Shown: positions 1 through 12,299 of the stretch, one piece after another
How positions within the stretch are numbered: position 1 is the stretch's first letter
Layout: each line of letters starts with the position of its first letter
From: Pithys albifrons albifrons
Taxonomy: Eukaryota > Chordata > Aves > Passeriformes > Thamnophilidae
Reading direction: 5' to 3'
DNA: 64,000 nucleotides
Assembly (NCBI RefSeq): GCF_047495875.1
Contig: NC_092463.1
Span: 24,107,224 to 24,171,223, forward strand
Translations under genes and position numbers: made by a program
The notes under the pieces: generated by a model
What the model saw: the letters and a program-made list of their open reading frames with translations, nothing else
Told to the model about the DNA's origin: nothing
The model's database searches: none

Positions 1-1829
1 TCCACTTATTTAAGTGCAACTTCACTACATAATTCTCAAATGCTAGGAAGGAGATAAATCACATTCATGACATACCATGAATTTTATGTAGCACATCCTG
101 AATTCTGGGACGCTCATGGCTGAAGGCAAAGAGTGGGGCTGGAGCCCGGGGTTAGACATAGTGTGTCTCATGTAGTGCCACCACTGAGTTTGACATCATT
201 GCGTAACAAATGCAAAAGCTGACACACTTGGCACTTGCTGTCACTGTTGTTAAGAAAAGCCTTAGTTAGGCTGCAGGACTGCTGTCTCAGAATGCAGCGC
301 TTGCTTCAACCTGTCCAGTGATCATGAGAGATGATGGGGCCAGGATCACTCCACCTACTTTGCAGGGACCGTGTGGTATTTTGGGACTTTGTGGACCCCT
401 GTTCCTTTCTGCCTCTGCTGAATGTCTGGTGAGTTCAACGGCATGTATGGGCTCTCAGAAGCTTCTGAATTCTCCAGCTCTGAACCTGATGGTCTTTCAG
501 CAACATGGCATGTTGTGATTCCAGATTTACTGACTTCACAGGGTCACCTGTCACATAAGTCTGACTCTGTTGCAGCTACACCTACATGATTGTTTCATGG
601 TTCAGTGCTACTGTGCGTTTACTGTACCTGGGTGTTGCCCATGTCAACTCAAGTGGCAGTGTGAAAGTAGCTGCTTCTCAATAGTAACTGGAGTTATTCT
701 TCATCAGTTGTCATCTTGGCCTCCAGATTAATGTTGAAAGACGGGAAGCTGCAGTGTAATATTTGCTTTTGCACAGGGCAGGCTTTGTTGAGCAAGCCGT
801 GGAGCTGCAAGATACACTACTGAGATGAAATATATCCTGTGTGAGTTCTGATTAGGGAAGGAGTGATTAGGAGGACATGCCTGCTGCAGTGACAAGGAAA
901 TGCAGTGTTACAGAAATGCAGCCCTGAATACCAGCCTGCAGAGATTTTCTGAGAGCGTGGTGTTAAGGTGGCCTTCAGCCAGACACACATGTCAGTGCAG
1001 GTGGCATCTTTGCTTTCACCTTGAGAAAGGAGTTCTCAGGCTGGAGTGACAGGGCTGGAGGCTGTCAGGGAAGCCTTGCTGCTGTCATAGGATTCTCCAT
1101 GTGCAGCTATTAGGGAGGGAGCAGACTAGTGCTCTGCATGCAGGGGCAACCTGGCCCATCTGTTGTCCTGCCCGCAGGGCACACATTTCACTGCACAATC
1201 ATCGGGAAACTGAAGGGCAAGGGCAGGGGTAATGGTTTGCCTTATACCACTCAGCCCAAACTGAGGAACAAGTGCATAAGCCTTTCTCCTCCCCTCCTGT
1301 TCCAAAAAAGATAGGCCATAGCTACTCCTTGAGGAACCAGACCACACCCAGGGGCACCCAGAGCCAGGGTGCATGCCCACTCCTCTCTAGGGAGGAGGAG
1401 GAAGTTGGACTGGTAGGCACATGCAAGTGATTATACAGGCCCAGCCTGGAGATGGCCTCCCTGAGTCAGAGGCATGAACTTTCACCTCCTTTCCAGCAAG
1501 ACCTCTAGCTAGTTGCTGAAAGGCCACAGCAAGTGACACACAGAGGCACAGGAGGCAACCAGACCCAGACAGATTGGATCTGGAAGGCCATAAGGAATGA
1601 CCCTGCTGCCCACCAGGATGGGTGGGAAGGGTGTTACCACAACCAGCCTTGACTAACACACCAGGAGAAGGACAGGGCTAGCCTAAATGGTAGTCCCTCC
1701 CTAATGCACCCTAAGCCTCAGGCAGCTAGCAGCAGTCTGCAGTTTATAAAGCCCAGCCCAAATTAGATGCTGAGGAACCCCTTTGAGGTCACAGGCAAGC
1801 GATGCAAAAGGGAACACAAGGACAGCTCC
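1..1829. other. Intergenic sequence downstream of FOS
   Basis: I see no exon, RNA gene or recognisable transposon here. The open frames are short, start at arbitrary ATGs and show no familiar domain. On the FOS (minus) strand this DNA lies beyond the polyadenylation site. By vertebrate linkage JDP2 would be expected further to the left, outside the window; that is inference only. Confidence 0.6.
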
Positions 1830-1848
1830 AGCAGTCAACTTAAATGCT

Positions 1849-1854
1849 TTTATT
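1849..1854 (-). terminator. FOS: FOS polyadenylation signal AATAAA
   Basis: The plus strand shows TTTATT, which is AATAAA on the FOS strand. It is preceded by GACATTGTC and followed by AGCATTTAAGTTGA, the same context I recall for the mammalian FOS poly(A) signal. Confidence 0.92.
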
Positions 1855-1940
1855 GACAATGTTTCTGAACAATAATAAGCAAACAATGCTTAAGTTTCAT
1901 CCAAATTCACTTTCCACATGTCAAAAAAGACTTCAAGGTA

Positions 1941-2012
1941 GAAAAAAATAAAATAAAAATATAAATATCTGAGAATCCATCTTAATAAATAAATTAAAAA
2001 CACAATAAAAAC
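1941..2012 (-). promoter_or_regulatory. FOS: FOS AU-rich mRNA-destabilising element
   Basis: On the minus strand this is a run of U with nested AUUUA pentamers (a TTTATTTATT core around 1981-1995 and ATATTTATAT around 1959-1969), followed by TTTTTATTTTATT. It is the class I/II ARE that drives rapid decay of FOS mRNA through ARE-binding proteins. Position and sequence both agree with the well-studied mammalian element. Confidence 0.92.
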
Positions 2013-2610
2013 GTTTTCATGGAAAACTTATGTCAGAACATTCAGACCACCTCAACAATGCATGATCAGTAAAGTTACAATGAACATCAATGTAGAACTA
2101 CAGTACATAGATATAGCTATCTACCTACTAGAAAATAAAAGTCTCTTTCCCCCCACATAAAATGGGTCATTGCTAAGTCATCAGAACACGATATTGCCAG
2201 GAACACAGTAGTTATTGTTAATCAGCTGCACTAGATACAAGTTGGAGATACCCAGCACCAGGTTAAATTCCAATCATTTAAAACCAAGAGATTAATTAGT
2301 TAATGCTAGTGATACTAAGGGGGGGAGGGAGTCACCTACCCAGCCATGTGGGACATGCTACAGACTACCAGCTCTCATGGATGGGCCACTGGGGACAAGA
2401 CAAACTCCATGCGATTTGCTACATCTCTGAAAGAGGTACAAGACCTCGGTGCATGACGCTCTGCCAGGCCCCGGGGCACCAGGCCAGACAGGGGGTGGCA
2501 GTGGCAGGGTCCTCCCCAGGCCTGGGGAGCCCCAAGGGGCACAGCTGCGAGTCCGTGGGGGTACATGGGCAGCAGACAGGGCCCAGCAGGTCAGTCAGTG
2601 CTGGAGGCCC

Positions 2611-4372
<1,762 letters not shown>

Positions 4373-4525
4373 GTCGGCTCGGTGCGCACAAGCCGGTATT
4401 GAGAGGTGATGGGACGGTAGCGAAGCGTCCTTTGGGGATGAAGCGAGGAGGAGTCAGCTGCGTGCGTCCCTGTGCCCGGTCCGCGCCGCGCGTCTCTCCG
4501 CTTCACCGCCGGGGCTGCCTGGGCT

Positions 4526-4580
4526 GCCGGAGTACCGCGCCGCGCCTCCTTTAATACCCTCCCGCCGACGTCACCGGGGA
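4526..4580 (-). promoter_or_regulatory. FOS: FOS core promoter: TATA-like box and proximal CRE
   Basis: On the minus strand TATTAAA lies at 4550-4556 and TGACGTC at 4567-4573, immediately upstream. A start about 25-30 nt below the TATA-like box would give a 5'UTR of roughly 150 nt, close to the human one. The CRE half-palindrome matches the CREB-responsive site near -60 in FOS. The transcription start itself is inferred. Confidence 0.85.
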
Positions 4581-4812
4581 CGCGCCACCCGCAGCTGCGG
4601 GGGGGACCCCCCACCCCTTGCCCACCCCACGCCCGCCCCGCGCCTCCCCGAGGCCGCACCGCGCGCCGCCTGTCACCACCCCATGAGGGAGGGACTCCCG
4701 GCGGGGACGGGGGGCGGCTGTGGGGTCGGAGGGGCTCCAGGGCAGCGCGGGGGCGTGGCATGGCGGGGCTTCCCCCCCCGCGCGGAGTGGTAGGGCCGGG
4801 CTCGGGAACCCA

Positions 4813-4848
4813 CTGACGCAGATATCCTTATATGGGATACATCCTGTG
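4813..4848 (-). promoter_or_regulatory. FOS: FOS serum response element module (AP-1-like, CArG box, Ets site)
   Basis: Read on the FOS strand the order is CAGGATGT (4839-4846, ternary-complex-factor/Ets site), CCATATAAGG (4826-4835, a perfect CC(A/T)6GG CArG box for SRF) and TGCGTCAG (4813-4820, the FAP/AP-1-like site). It lies about 300 bp upstream of the inferred start, as in mammals. This is the growth-factor and MAPK-responsive enhancer of FOS. Confidence 0.93.
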
Positions 4849-4862
4849 CGAGGGGGCGTGAC

Positions 4863-4871
4863 TGACGGGAA
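4863..4871 (-). promoter_or_regulatory. FOS: FOS sis-inducible element (STAT site)
   Basis: TTCCCGTCA on the minus strand is identical to the core of the mammalian sis-inducible element. It lies just upstream of the SRE at the expected spacing (about -340). It is a STAT1/STAT3 binding site in FOS. Confidence 0.87.
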
Positions 4872-4889
4872 GCGCTCCAGGCTGCAGCC

Positions 4890-7800
4890 AAGTGCGGCTG
4901 GCGGGCGGCTCGCGGGACGGGGCGGAATGGGACAGTTCGGGACGCGGCGGCCCATCCCCCCTCTCGCCTGGCGAGATCATGCGAGGGCTCCGGGCCGCCG
5001 ACACTGCCCCTGGGGGTGCCGTCCCCACGCAGGTGATCCCTTCCCCTCGGCAGGACCCGACACAGCCAGAAAGGGATGCACTTTGCGCTGCAAGTCAAGC
5101 CCCACCGCCTGCAGTGAGAAGGGTCTGCCCGTGGCTTGGCCCGACCTACCCCTTTTACCTGCAGCGAGGAGCGTGTTATGCTCATGTGTCACTGTTGACT
5201 CGTTTATTAGGTGTGCGAGTAATGGTCGAGAGTGAGGGTAATAGCACAGGGCGGTGGGAAGCTGTGAGAGGGAAGCCTGGGGGGCCGCAGCCCTCCCGGG
5301 AAGGTTGGAAGAGCTTGGGAGCAGCGCTCGGAGCGCTAGGATACCCGCCAAGGCATGGGCAAGGGGCCACAGGGAAACCACCGACGAGGAGAGAGGGGGG
5401 AGGCTCGTCCTTTCCTCCAGTTTGGGTTTTGTTTTGATCCTTGTTGCAGCGAAGCCCGGAGACACCCACCCACGACGGGGATGTCAGGCAGCCCTGGCTC
5501 AGGTCAGGCTAAGGTGGGAGCCAGACCGCAAACTCGGCTTGCACGGGAGCCAAGAGATCGCGGCTATAGATAGTAACAGGGAAGCTGCAGCAGCGAGCGT
5601 GTTTACAGCAACAAACAAAGCCCGCAGCGCAGTCTCCAGGCAGGAGCGTCACCCAGCCAGGCTGGGATCCTGCTGGCAGCCTCTCTCTCTGTTTGAGCTC
5701 ATGGGCTAAATGCAGCGCCTGATGCTGCTGCTGTTGCTGTTGATGCGCGAGCAACCTCCGTTCTTAGAGATCTGGGCCACGGGGGCGGGAGAACTGGGCC
5801 AGCTGCTATTTCTGAGCTGCCCGTCAGAGCAGAGGGGACAGCCAAGGACTGCCGCAGCTCACGGCCCACATCGCTCCCTGGGAACGGACCCGCGGAGGCC
5901 AGTGTTGCTCTCACCAGCTCTACACTGCCCCGTGGGCCAGTCCTTCTCGGGGCCATCCTAGGTTCCTGTGCTGCCAAGGACACTTCACCCTGGGCAGCAA
6001 TCGCTCCATGCTGGCTGATGAAGCAGTGGGGTGAGCGTGGTCTCTTCAGTAGCCCCAGGCTGCAAGTAAGGAGATCCCTCCTCAGCACTTCGAAGAGAAG
6101 GGAGGTGCCAGCAAACGAGTTTCCAATCCCAGACATTTGCCAGGTACATTTCAGAAAATCCCTACTTAGCCCTGCTGCTGTCTACAAACTGCCCTAGGAT
6201 CCCTCTAGCCAAACTGCCCTCCTCAGAAGTGTCTGGAAATCAGGGAGCGGAACGCACTTCACCCAAGCCCAAAATATTTTTGTGATGCCCATGCAAACCA
6301 TCTGTTGCCATCTCTGCTGGCGACGAAGCATGATCTGTTTGTACCAAATGGAAAGTGCACAGTCGCTGCACATTTCTAACACGTGGAGGCAAGGAAACAG
6401 AGAAAGCAAAAACACATGACGTGGGTTTGTTGTTTGCTCCAAACACGGGGTGCACACATTTCACCGCAGCGTGTGTGAGAACGAAAAAAGGAAGCAGGTG
6501 GTACCGCAGGGACAAAACAGAGTCAAAGTGTGAACTCTCCTGCCTGGGTGATGGGGTTGCCCTCACCAGTATGTCAGCAGAGCCTGACAGAGGTTCCCTG
6601 TACCCTTTGCCAGCCAGGAATGGGCAGAGGCATTAGGCCATCATAGATTAGCATGACCTGAGGAATGGACAACAGCTCTGCTGAGCACTACAGCATTATT
6701 AAACCTGTACAACTAGGGCCAGCTGGGTTTTGCCAGGTGCTGGTAGTGCTTGACTGGGCCTCAGCTACAGGGACACACCACTATAGGGACTGAGATTCTC
6801 TCCAGCTGAGGGATAGGGGTCCCTCATCTCAGCATGACCCTTTTCCCTGTTCCAGACAAGCCCTCGGCTTTTTTGGGTCCTGTGCTGATGAGGAGGAGGT
6901 GGCTGCTGAACCTTACCAGCAGGGAGATGGCTCTCCACAGATGCCTGGCCAGACAGAAGATGCCATGCCCACTGCACTGCTAGGGCATCGTAACAAAGCT
7001 GGCAGGGCAGAAGGACAGCAGCCATCCAGTGAGGATCTTGTCCTGCATACCAGTGGCACCCCTCCACCTGCATGGCCTCCACTTTTTCTCCCACCAAACA
7101 TGGAGATGGGAAAACTTGCAGCTTTGAGGCTTATAACAGAGCAACGAGCTCCTCAGCCCCAGAGTGCAGCACTGGAACTTGGCCACGCTTTCACACCCCT
7201 CCTTCATCTGAGTTTGCAACTGAACCTGGCCTAGGAAAACCACAGCAGAAAAGCATCTGAAGTGTGTGGGCCAGTGCAAGCTGCACAGCCAAAACCCACT
7301 TTGGGCACAGGAGATGGCATGCCTAAATTTGGCCACTCATAAGAGGCAAGTTCATGCCAATAGCGTTGCCGTTTGATAACAACATGACAGTCCCAACTCA
7401 CCCTCTGTCAGCAGCACTGACTGCACCATGATTCCATGTTCCCTCTCCAGGCATACAATGTTATGGACATCTGCCTCCAGCTAACCAGAGGCTGCTGAGG
7501 TGAATGGAAAGGAGACCTGGGACTCAGAGTCCAGCAGCAGGTCTGGCCTTAAGGGAACACTGCTGTGGACAGCAAGAAATAGCTCTTTTACAATGAGAAG
7601 CCATTACTGCCTGCCCAAGCATCCTGCCCGTACTATCAGAGTAGCTGTGCAACAGCCTGAACAGCTGTTGCTGTACAGGCTTTATGGGCAGGCTCCAGGG
7701 GCACTATTGAAATTCGCCCAGCACACATGTGCACACCCACTGTTCCCACTGTCCCCCACTGCATTCACTCCTAGCACAGCGCAAGGGACTCCCTCCATCC

Positions 7801-10800
7801 ATGTGGCCCCAGGGAAGCTTGAGGAGCCAGACAGGGGCCACAGGGCTCAGGAGAAAACAGGATGGAAATGCAGGAAAGGAGGCCAATAAACCAGTAGTGG
7901 GGGCCTGCCCTCTCTGTTGATGTGTCTGGGAAACAGAGAGTGCAAGAAGGGCCCTTAGCACATTATCCATGGGGCCTGACCTCCCTCCGAGACACACTGC
8001 AGCTATGATCCCCCACCTAGCTTGGGAGCCTCCAGGACGGCAGGGTTTCCACCTCTGCTGGTCTTAAAAGCATAGCACATACCCAAAGCAATGTATAAAT
8101 AGTAATTAATAATCACAGCAGCTGGGTGTGTGACAGGGACATCCTTAAGAATAAACACTGTGAGCAGAGACATCCCGGCATCTTGTGGTCACAGAGTTGC
8201 ATACCATGGGCTGCCAATTACCGCAGATGATGCAGTTGAGCCATTCCACCAGTTCTCACCAATCTTCATCTGCACCATGGTGGAAGCAGCTCGCCAGGCA
8301 TGGCTGGACCTTGCTCTGCACACCAATAGACCCATACGCTGCTCACAGCCAGCAGGTCCAAAAGACGGCTTTGCCCATCACAGCACTTCCTTCCCCAGGG
8401 CCGGGCTGGCAGCCATTGCCCCATGGGTGAGAGTTCATAACTCAGAGTAATTCCAGCAAAAAGTTCTCCAGAAAAAACTCCAAAACTCTTGCTGCTCCTG
8501 CCACCACTGCTTTGTGCACTGCAGCAGTACAACAAAGCCGGAACACCATGGCCAAGCTGTCTCTTATCTCCCCACCAGCTCCAGTGCCACAGGCCCATCC
8601 CAGGGCATTGTGCATGCTCACAGTTATAATCCCAGGGCACCGAGCAGCTGGGACGAGAGGAAAACACCTGTAACAAAATGATTCACATATTTGTGGATCC
8701 CTTCGATATTTAGTGAAATTCCTGAAATGAAATGCAATAAGCTCATGCTTGGTGAGAGGCAGCATGTTCAAACCTAGTGACATACAGGACTTTTCTAATA
8801 ATCAATCAAGATCCAAACAAGGCAAGCACTGTGATTTCCTTGATGGAACCCCACAAGACGCCTGCAATAAAACCTCGCACAATCATGAGAAAGCCTGGGC
8901 TTTCTGTTGTGTCCAAGAGCTTTCTAAAGGTGGCAGTTGGATGGCCATGTTGCTCAAGCTACCTCTTTCCTGTGGGGCTGGGCAGTGGCACGGATACTTA
9001 TGCCATGGGCTGGGGTCTGGATAAAGGGCCTGGGGTCTGGGTAAAGGGCCTAGGGTCTGGGTAAACAGGTTCTGTTCCTCACTGGTGCAGTGGCTCTTGA
9101 AGAAAATGGGGCAAGGGTAGCAAACACGGAAGTACTAAGAAAAAGGAGGAAAAAGCCACTGTGCTTAGCTAAGGAGATTTTGTTGCAGATGGAGAACAAA
9201 GCAGCTGAAATAAAGAGAAGGGACAGGATGTTGAAGATTGTTTAGCTCAGAAGCCCTCTAATTGTTGTGACTGGGGAGTGCTCTGGGGAAAGGCTCAAGG
9301 GAACTTAGGACAAATAAAGAAACACAAAGCTGAAGATAGCCTAGGAGGGAGAAGGACAGTCAGCTTTTGCCCCTGCCTGGAGAAACAGCTGTGCTTCACA
9401 GGAGGTAGTCCCCAGATCACCTTTCTCCTGTGTTATTTGGTGTCAGAGACCAGGACACTGGGCAGACTGCCCTGGAGGACAGCCGTGAACACAAGCAAGG
9501 TCTCTCTTTTTGAGTCTTCAGTTCTTGAAGTGATGGGGTTGTCTCAGGGACTCACAGAGACTCAGCTCACCCTGGCCCGGGGGAAGTCACATTCAGTTGC
9601 TGCTGCTGAAAGGAAATGGCGAGACTTGAAAGCAAGGTGTTTAATCCTGCTCTGACTGAGCTGTACCTCTGGCTGGACAGTCAGGCTGCACTCAAGGCAG
9701 AGCCAAAGGAAGCCATCGGCTCTGTGGGAAGATGCTGCGACTGAAGGAATAGAGACCCCAGTAACAGAGCAACAGAATAAATAATAAGGCATGGCTATGC
9801 AGTGAGTTGGCCTTCTCTGCCTTAGGAACAAACATTGGGAATGCCTCAGGAAGCTGAGGTTCTTTAAATGGTATTTAAGAAATGTAGCAAATAAGAAATT
9901 CGATATTATTAAATCGTCTGGGGTTAGCAGTGCCATGAATATACATACATGTAAACAGTGCAGAGCACTGCCAGCCCAGCCCTGAGGCTTTGATCCTTCC
10001 CATGGATCCAGATCTGCCAAGCAATTTGGTTTGGCAGTGGGTAGCTGTTAGGAGGGGAAGCATTTTTTGTGTTAACCCATTCCTAAGTATTTGCACAACC
10101 AGAGCTAAGTATGTGCTTGTGCAGAAGGACCTGGGAGAAGTAGGACATTTACAGATCGTCTGGATGCTCTGCTCCCTTTCTGCACAGTGAACAGGGTCTG
10201 GAGGAGAGTCTCTGTTGCTCACTGCTACCAGCTCACAGCTCATTCAAAGCTGAGAAAAGCACTTGCCATCATCCAGACCCATACCAGCACTTGAAAAGAT
10301 CAACCATTTCATTCCTTGTCAAGGTCATATGGAAAACATGTAGACAATAAACATGCCAGACAGTATAGATCTGGAAACCCAAGGACCTTCCACAGAAGAA
10401 ATCCAGTGATCCACATTGGGACTGTTTGACTTGGTGATTGCACATGGAGGACCTGTCCTCTCTACTCTTCTCTTGGGAGCTTGGCTGCCAGGGGCACAAC
10501 CATCAAGCCAGTGGTGTCAGGTTAACTTCCTTTATCCCTCTTTGCTTTAGGATCTCAATGGAGCTCAGTGGGCTACAGAACTGGCACCTCTTATCAGTGT
10601 GAGATACCACTTGCCAGTGCTGGGCTAGCTGGGCACCGAGTGCCAGTGCAGGTGTGGGCAGGCACTAGCCTGGAGAGAAAGGTGCCCTGTGTTATAACAC
10701 AGACCCCCAGTATTGCAGTCTGAAGGGCGGCCCGCCCACCCCTGATTCCTCTAAACAGGGGTTACCTCCTGCCTTCACCAGGCAAACCTGGCACCTCCCA

Positions 10801-11252
10801 GCAGGCTGGAGGCAGCCTGGAGAAAATGTCCCACCACTGAACAGTGGAGCTGTGGGTTTGGGCTTGTGCAGCTGAAATGGGGCATTGGGCACTTGGCCTT
10901 TCAACACAACCCCACCATGTCAGTCAGTGCCCACCAACCCCCTTCTGGTCCACACCCCTCCAGGCTGCCAGAACCACCTATGGCCCACCTGCACTGGCCA
11001 CTGGAGTTTTGGTGTGCTTTCTGACATCAGCATCCCAGCCAGGTCTCCGTCCTCCCGGCCTTGATGGCCTGCAGATTCAGTGGTAAGGTGTGTGGGATTG
11101 CATGGGCAAGTACCAGGGCACTGGGCACCTCCAGTGTGTTTGCACTTTACCCTCGAACAAGTGCAGAATCCAGAAAAACTAGTAAAATATTTTAAAAAGC
11201 TATGCTCTCAACCTGGAAACCCAAGACACAAATTACAGCAATGTGTTGGGGT
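4890..11252. other. FOS upstream flank, no gene recognised
   Basis: This is about 6.4 kb of single-copy-looking DNA upstream of FOS. GC content falls steadily from the promoter outward. I found no exon, RNA gene or clear transposon apart from a small tandem repeat at 9011-9070. Distal FOS enhancers are known upstream of the mammalian gene and could lie here, but I could not identify one by eye. Confidence 0.5.
9011..9070. repeat. Small 20-bp tandem repeat, about 2.8 copies
   Basis: The unit TGGGGTCTGGGTAAAGGGCC recurs at 9011, 9031 and 9051. The first copy has A instead of G before TAAA, the third has TAGGG instead of TGGGG, and the third decays after GGTAAA. Confidence 0.85.
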
Positions 11253-11534
11253 CTGGCATCAGTCAGCGGGTGGCGAGCAATTGTATTGTGCATCACTTGT
11301 TCGGTTTTCCTTTCCCTTTTTATTATAATTATTATTACTATTTACCATTATTACTGTATTTTGCTTTGGTTTCGATTATTATACTGTTCTTATCTCACCC
11401 TACATCTTTTACCTCCACGTTTTACCGGCTCAAGTTTTACCTCCTACCCATTCCACGGGGGTGGGGGAGGAGAGACGGGAGGTGAACAAGCGGCTGCGTG
11501 GTGCTAAATTTCCATCAAGGACTGAGCCTCGACA
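11253..11534 (+). mobile_element. Truncated ERVL-type LTR (R/U5 end)
   Basis: I recognise from memory the 3' half of an abundant avian LTR. It has GGTGGCGAGCAATTGTATTG and TGTGCATCACTTG, a TTATTATTA-rich tract, ACTGTTCTTATCTCA, a G-rich block, then GGCTGCGTGGTGCTAA, ending GACA at 11534. The 5' half (U3) is missing and the end is diverged, so this is an old truncated copy. No target-site duplication can be assigned. Its 3' end directly abuts the CpG island. Confidence 0.65.
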
Positions 11535-11559
11535 GCCCTTTGTGGCCGCTCTGGCCCGG

Positions 11560-12250
11560 ACGGGGCGGGGGGGGGGGTGTATGTGGAAGGAACAGGAAGG
11601 ACCACCGGGGCTCAGCCCTGCCCGATACGGCGCTCGCCTCTCCTGGCGCGGCCGCGGGGAGGGGGCGGGGCCCACGCCGGCGCCGCCCCGCCCCCGACAG
11701 TCTCGGCCAATCGCGGCGCTGTTGCCGGGGCCGGGCCGGGCGCCTGACGTTGCCCGGGAGACGACGGCACGTTGACAACACACAAACCCGTGACGTCGGC
11801 GCGTGGTTCCCGTGGAAACGGTCCGGCGACGTCATCGCCTCCCCCTCCCGCCTCCCCCCGCCGGAGCGCGCGTCAGCCGCGCGGCAGGGGCGGGGTCCCG
11901 TCGCCACGGCGGCGGCGGCGGGCGGGGCGCGGTCGCCACGGCAGCGGGAGCGGCTGTTGTTTGTTTGGGGGGCGGCAGCCGAGGTCGGACGGAACATGCG
12001 GCGTCCCCGGCCCCCCCGCCGGCGTCCTGCCCACGCGGCTGCCGGCCGGGCACCTATGGCGGCCCGGGGAGTCCCGCAGCCCGGGAGCCCCGGGGGCAGA
12101 AGGCGGCGGTGTACGGCGGGGTTAGCAGAAGCCCCTTCAGGCGGCAGCCCCCCGGGCGGCGTGTGGCTGTTGGGCACCCCTGCGCCGTGCGGCAGGAGAG
12201 CGCGAGGTGGTAACCTGAGCAGGAAGATGGGCGTAGAGTTAGAAATAATG
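11560..12250. promoter_or_regulatory. Orphan CpG island with promoter-like motifs
   Basis: This dense CpG island of about 700 bp is not attached to any recognised gene. It has GC boxes around 11640-11700 and a CCAAT box (GGCCAATCG, 11705-11713). Two CREs lie at 11791-11798 (TGACGTCG) and 11827-11834 (the same on the other strand). Four RFX X-box-like sequences lie at 11749-11762, 11806-11819 (GTTCCCGTGGAAAC), 11900-11913 and 11932-11945 (GTCGCCACGGCAGC). The long open frames across it are typical stop-poor GC-rich artefacts on both strands. It could be the promoter of an unannotated or non-coding transcript, or a CpG-rich enhancer. Confidence 0.7.
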
Positions 12251-12299
12251 CCGCTGGGAAGGAAGGTTTATTTTTAGCTGGGATCGGTGGTGCAGCCTG

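Larger units (their letters stand above)
1830..2610 (-). other. FOS: FOS 3' untranslated region
   Basis: This stretch runs from the stop codon to about 20 nt past the polyadenylation hexamer. Its distal 200 bases on the minus strand match, from memory, the mammalian FOS 3'UTR nearly base for base: the AU-rich element, then a GACATGTGGAAAGTGAATTT-type segment, then the AATAAA. The exact cleavage site is inferred. Confidence 0.85.

Noticed and set aside
11498..12277. Long overlapping open frames on both strands in the orphan CpG island
   Set aside because: All frames are open because stops are rare in CpG-rich DNA; products are Arg/Pro/Gly/Ala-rich with no recognisable fold.
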